NCBI GenBank assembly: GCA_949542085.1
Contig: CATGXW010000019.1
Location: 1 to 8,447, forward strand
From: an uncultured Alphaproteobacteria bacterium
GTDB taxonomy: Bacteria; Pseudomonadota; Alphaproteobacteria; RF32; CAG-239
Length of the DNA: 8,447 bases
Direction of reading: 5' to 3'
Part shown: one piece after another, positions 7,998 through 8,447 of the stretch
How positions within the stretch are numbered: position 1 is the stretch's first letter
How the letters are laid out: each line of letters begins with the position of its first letter
Notes under the pieces: model-generated
What the model was told of the DNA's origin: nothing
Seen by the model: only the letters and a program-made list of their open reading frames with translations
The model's database searches: none
Made by a program: the position numbers and the translations under genes

Positions 7998-8056
7998 ACA
8001 TAAAAATTTTTGGTTAAACTTTAATATAATATCTCGTTAATTAATTTTGTGGGACT

Positions 8057-8085
8057 AACTTAACTATGATTTTTACAAATGTCAA
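8057..8085 (-). promoter_or_regulatory. Possible promoter of the 7605-7997 gene
   Basis: On the minus strand TTGACA (8085-8080) is a perfect -35, but the best -10 at 17 bases, TAAGTT (8062-8057), matches only three of six positions. It would give a leader of roughly 50 AT-rich bases. Confidence 0.3.
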
Positions 8086-8115
8086 CAGCTGACTTGCATT
8101 TATTCTTATATAAAC

Positions 8116-8146
8116 AAACGGCTCTGACATTCTGCCAAAGCCGTTT
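8116..8146 (-). terminator. Terminator of tkt
   Basis: AAACGGCT (8116-8123) and AGCCGTTT (8139-8146) pair perfectly. On the minus strand the stem continues as TTG/CAG with one G-U wobble. A T-rich sequence follows. It lies 16 bases past the transketolase stop. Confidence 0.75.
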
Positions 8147-8162
8147 TCCTTTTTTTTGATGA

Positions 8163-8447
8163 TTAATGCAACAGATTTTTGACGCTGTCAACAACCTCGT
8201 CTACCGTAATGCCAAAATAATCATAGAGTTTTTCCGCCGGTCCGGACGCTCCAAAGCCATCCATACCAATAATGTCTCCGGACAGGCCAACATATTTTTC
8301 CCAACCGAATTTTGCAGCAGCCTCAATGGCAACTCGTGGCGCCGAACCCAAAACAGATTCCTGATAATCAAGCGGCTGTTCATCAAACAATTCCGTACAA
8401 GGCATTGAGACGACAACGACGGAAATTCCATCCTGCTGCAGCTTGCG
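8163..8447 (-). CDS. tkt: Transketolase, C-terminal part (5' end outside window)
   Basis: The frame is open from the right edge to the TAA at 8163-8165, giving the last 94 residues. It matches the C-terminal transketolase domain: VVVVSMPCTELFDEQ, then YQESVLGSAPRVAIEAA, KYVGLSGDIIGMDGFGASGPAEKLYDYFG and a closing helix VVDSVKNLLH. The full enzyme (about 660 residues, thiamine diphosphate dependent, cytosolic) moves two-carbon units between sugar phosphates in the non-oxidative pentose phosphate pathway. The thiamine-binding and pyrimidine domains are outside the window. The methionine at 8405 is internal and not a start. In many alphaproteobacteria tkt is near gap, pgk and fba; here two unrelated small genes separate it from fba. 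Confidence 0.95.
   Translation of the reverse strand, partial: RKLQQDGISVVVVSMPCTELFDEQPLDYQESVLGSAPRVAIEAAAKFGWEKYVGLSGDIIGMDGFGASGPAEKLYDYFGITVDEVVDSVKNLLH

Noticed and set aside
7632..8003. Open frame of 123 codons on the plus strand over the 7605-7997 gene
   Set aside because: It overlaps almost all of a more protein-like minus-strand frame whose stop sits next to a bidirectional terminator. No terminator or Shine-Dalgarno site supports the plus frame.

Overview
The window looks like part of the chromosome of a moderately AT-rich alphaproteobacterium. This rests on a CbbA-type class II aldolase next to transketolase, a PhoB-type regulator, a DUF3137 protein and proteobacterial -35/-10 promoters. 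A DPS-like ferritin of the type known mainly from anaerobes and archaea would fit a low-oxygen lifestyle. The taxonomy is inferred from gene content, not from a marker gene.

Layout. Bases 2-304 are the 3' end of a DUF3137 gene. A near-consensus promoter (311-339) then drives an unrecognised gene (384-764), which ends at a bidirectional terminator shared with a long minus-strand block. Read in its own direction, that block is rpe (5038-4403), phoB (4348-3638), tgt (3575-2451), a LOG-family nucleotide hydrolase (2447-1500) and a lipoprotein (1499-804). The gaps are 54, 62, 3 and 0 bases and I see no internal terminator, so it may be one transcript from the rpe promoter at 5061-5089.

Divergent from rpe is a complete DpsL-like ferritin gene (5160-5672) with its own terminator. 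Bases 5728-5917 hold no convincing protein gene but contain a TTGACA promoter and a strong terminator about 155 bases apart, a candidate small RNA. Fructose-bisphosphate aldolase (fba) follows on the minus strand. Its last 43 codons are in a different frame from the rest: a frameshift near 6099 makes the uncorrected frame run past the gene's own terminator.

Between fba and the transketolase (tkt) gene that enters from the right edge sit two unrecognised convergent genes: a four-helix membrane protein (7169-7552, +) and a 130-residue soluble protein (7605-7997, -). Both end on a shared hairpin terminator.

Together, tkt, fba and rpe supply the sugar-phosphate interconversions shared by glycolysis and the non-oxidative pentose phosphate pathway. 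Tgt modifies tRNA, PhoB would respond to phosphate limitation, and the ferritin would store iron or remove peroxide. I found no insertion sequence, CRISPR array, tRNA or rRNA. The most notable points are the fba frameshift, the DpsL-type ferritin and the possible small RNA.
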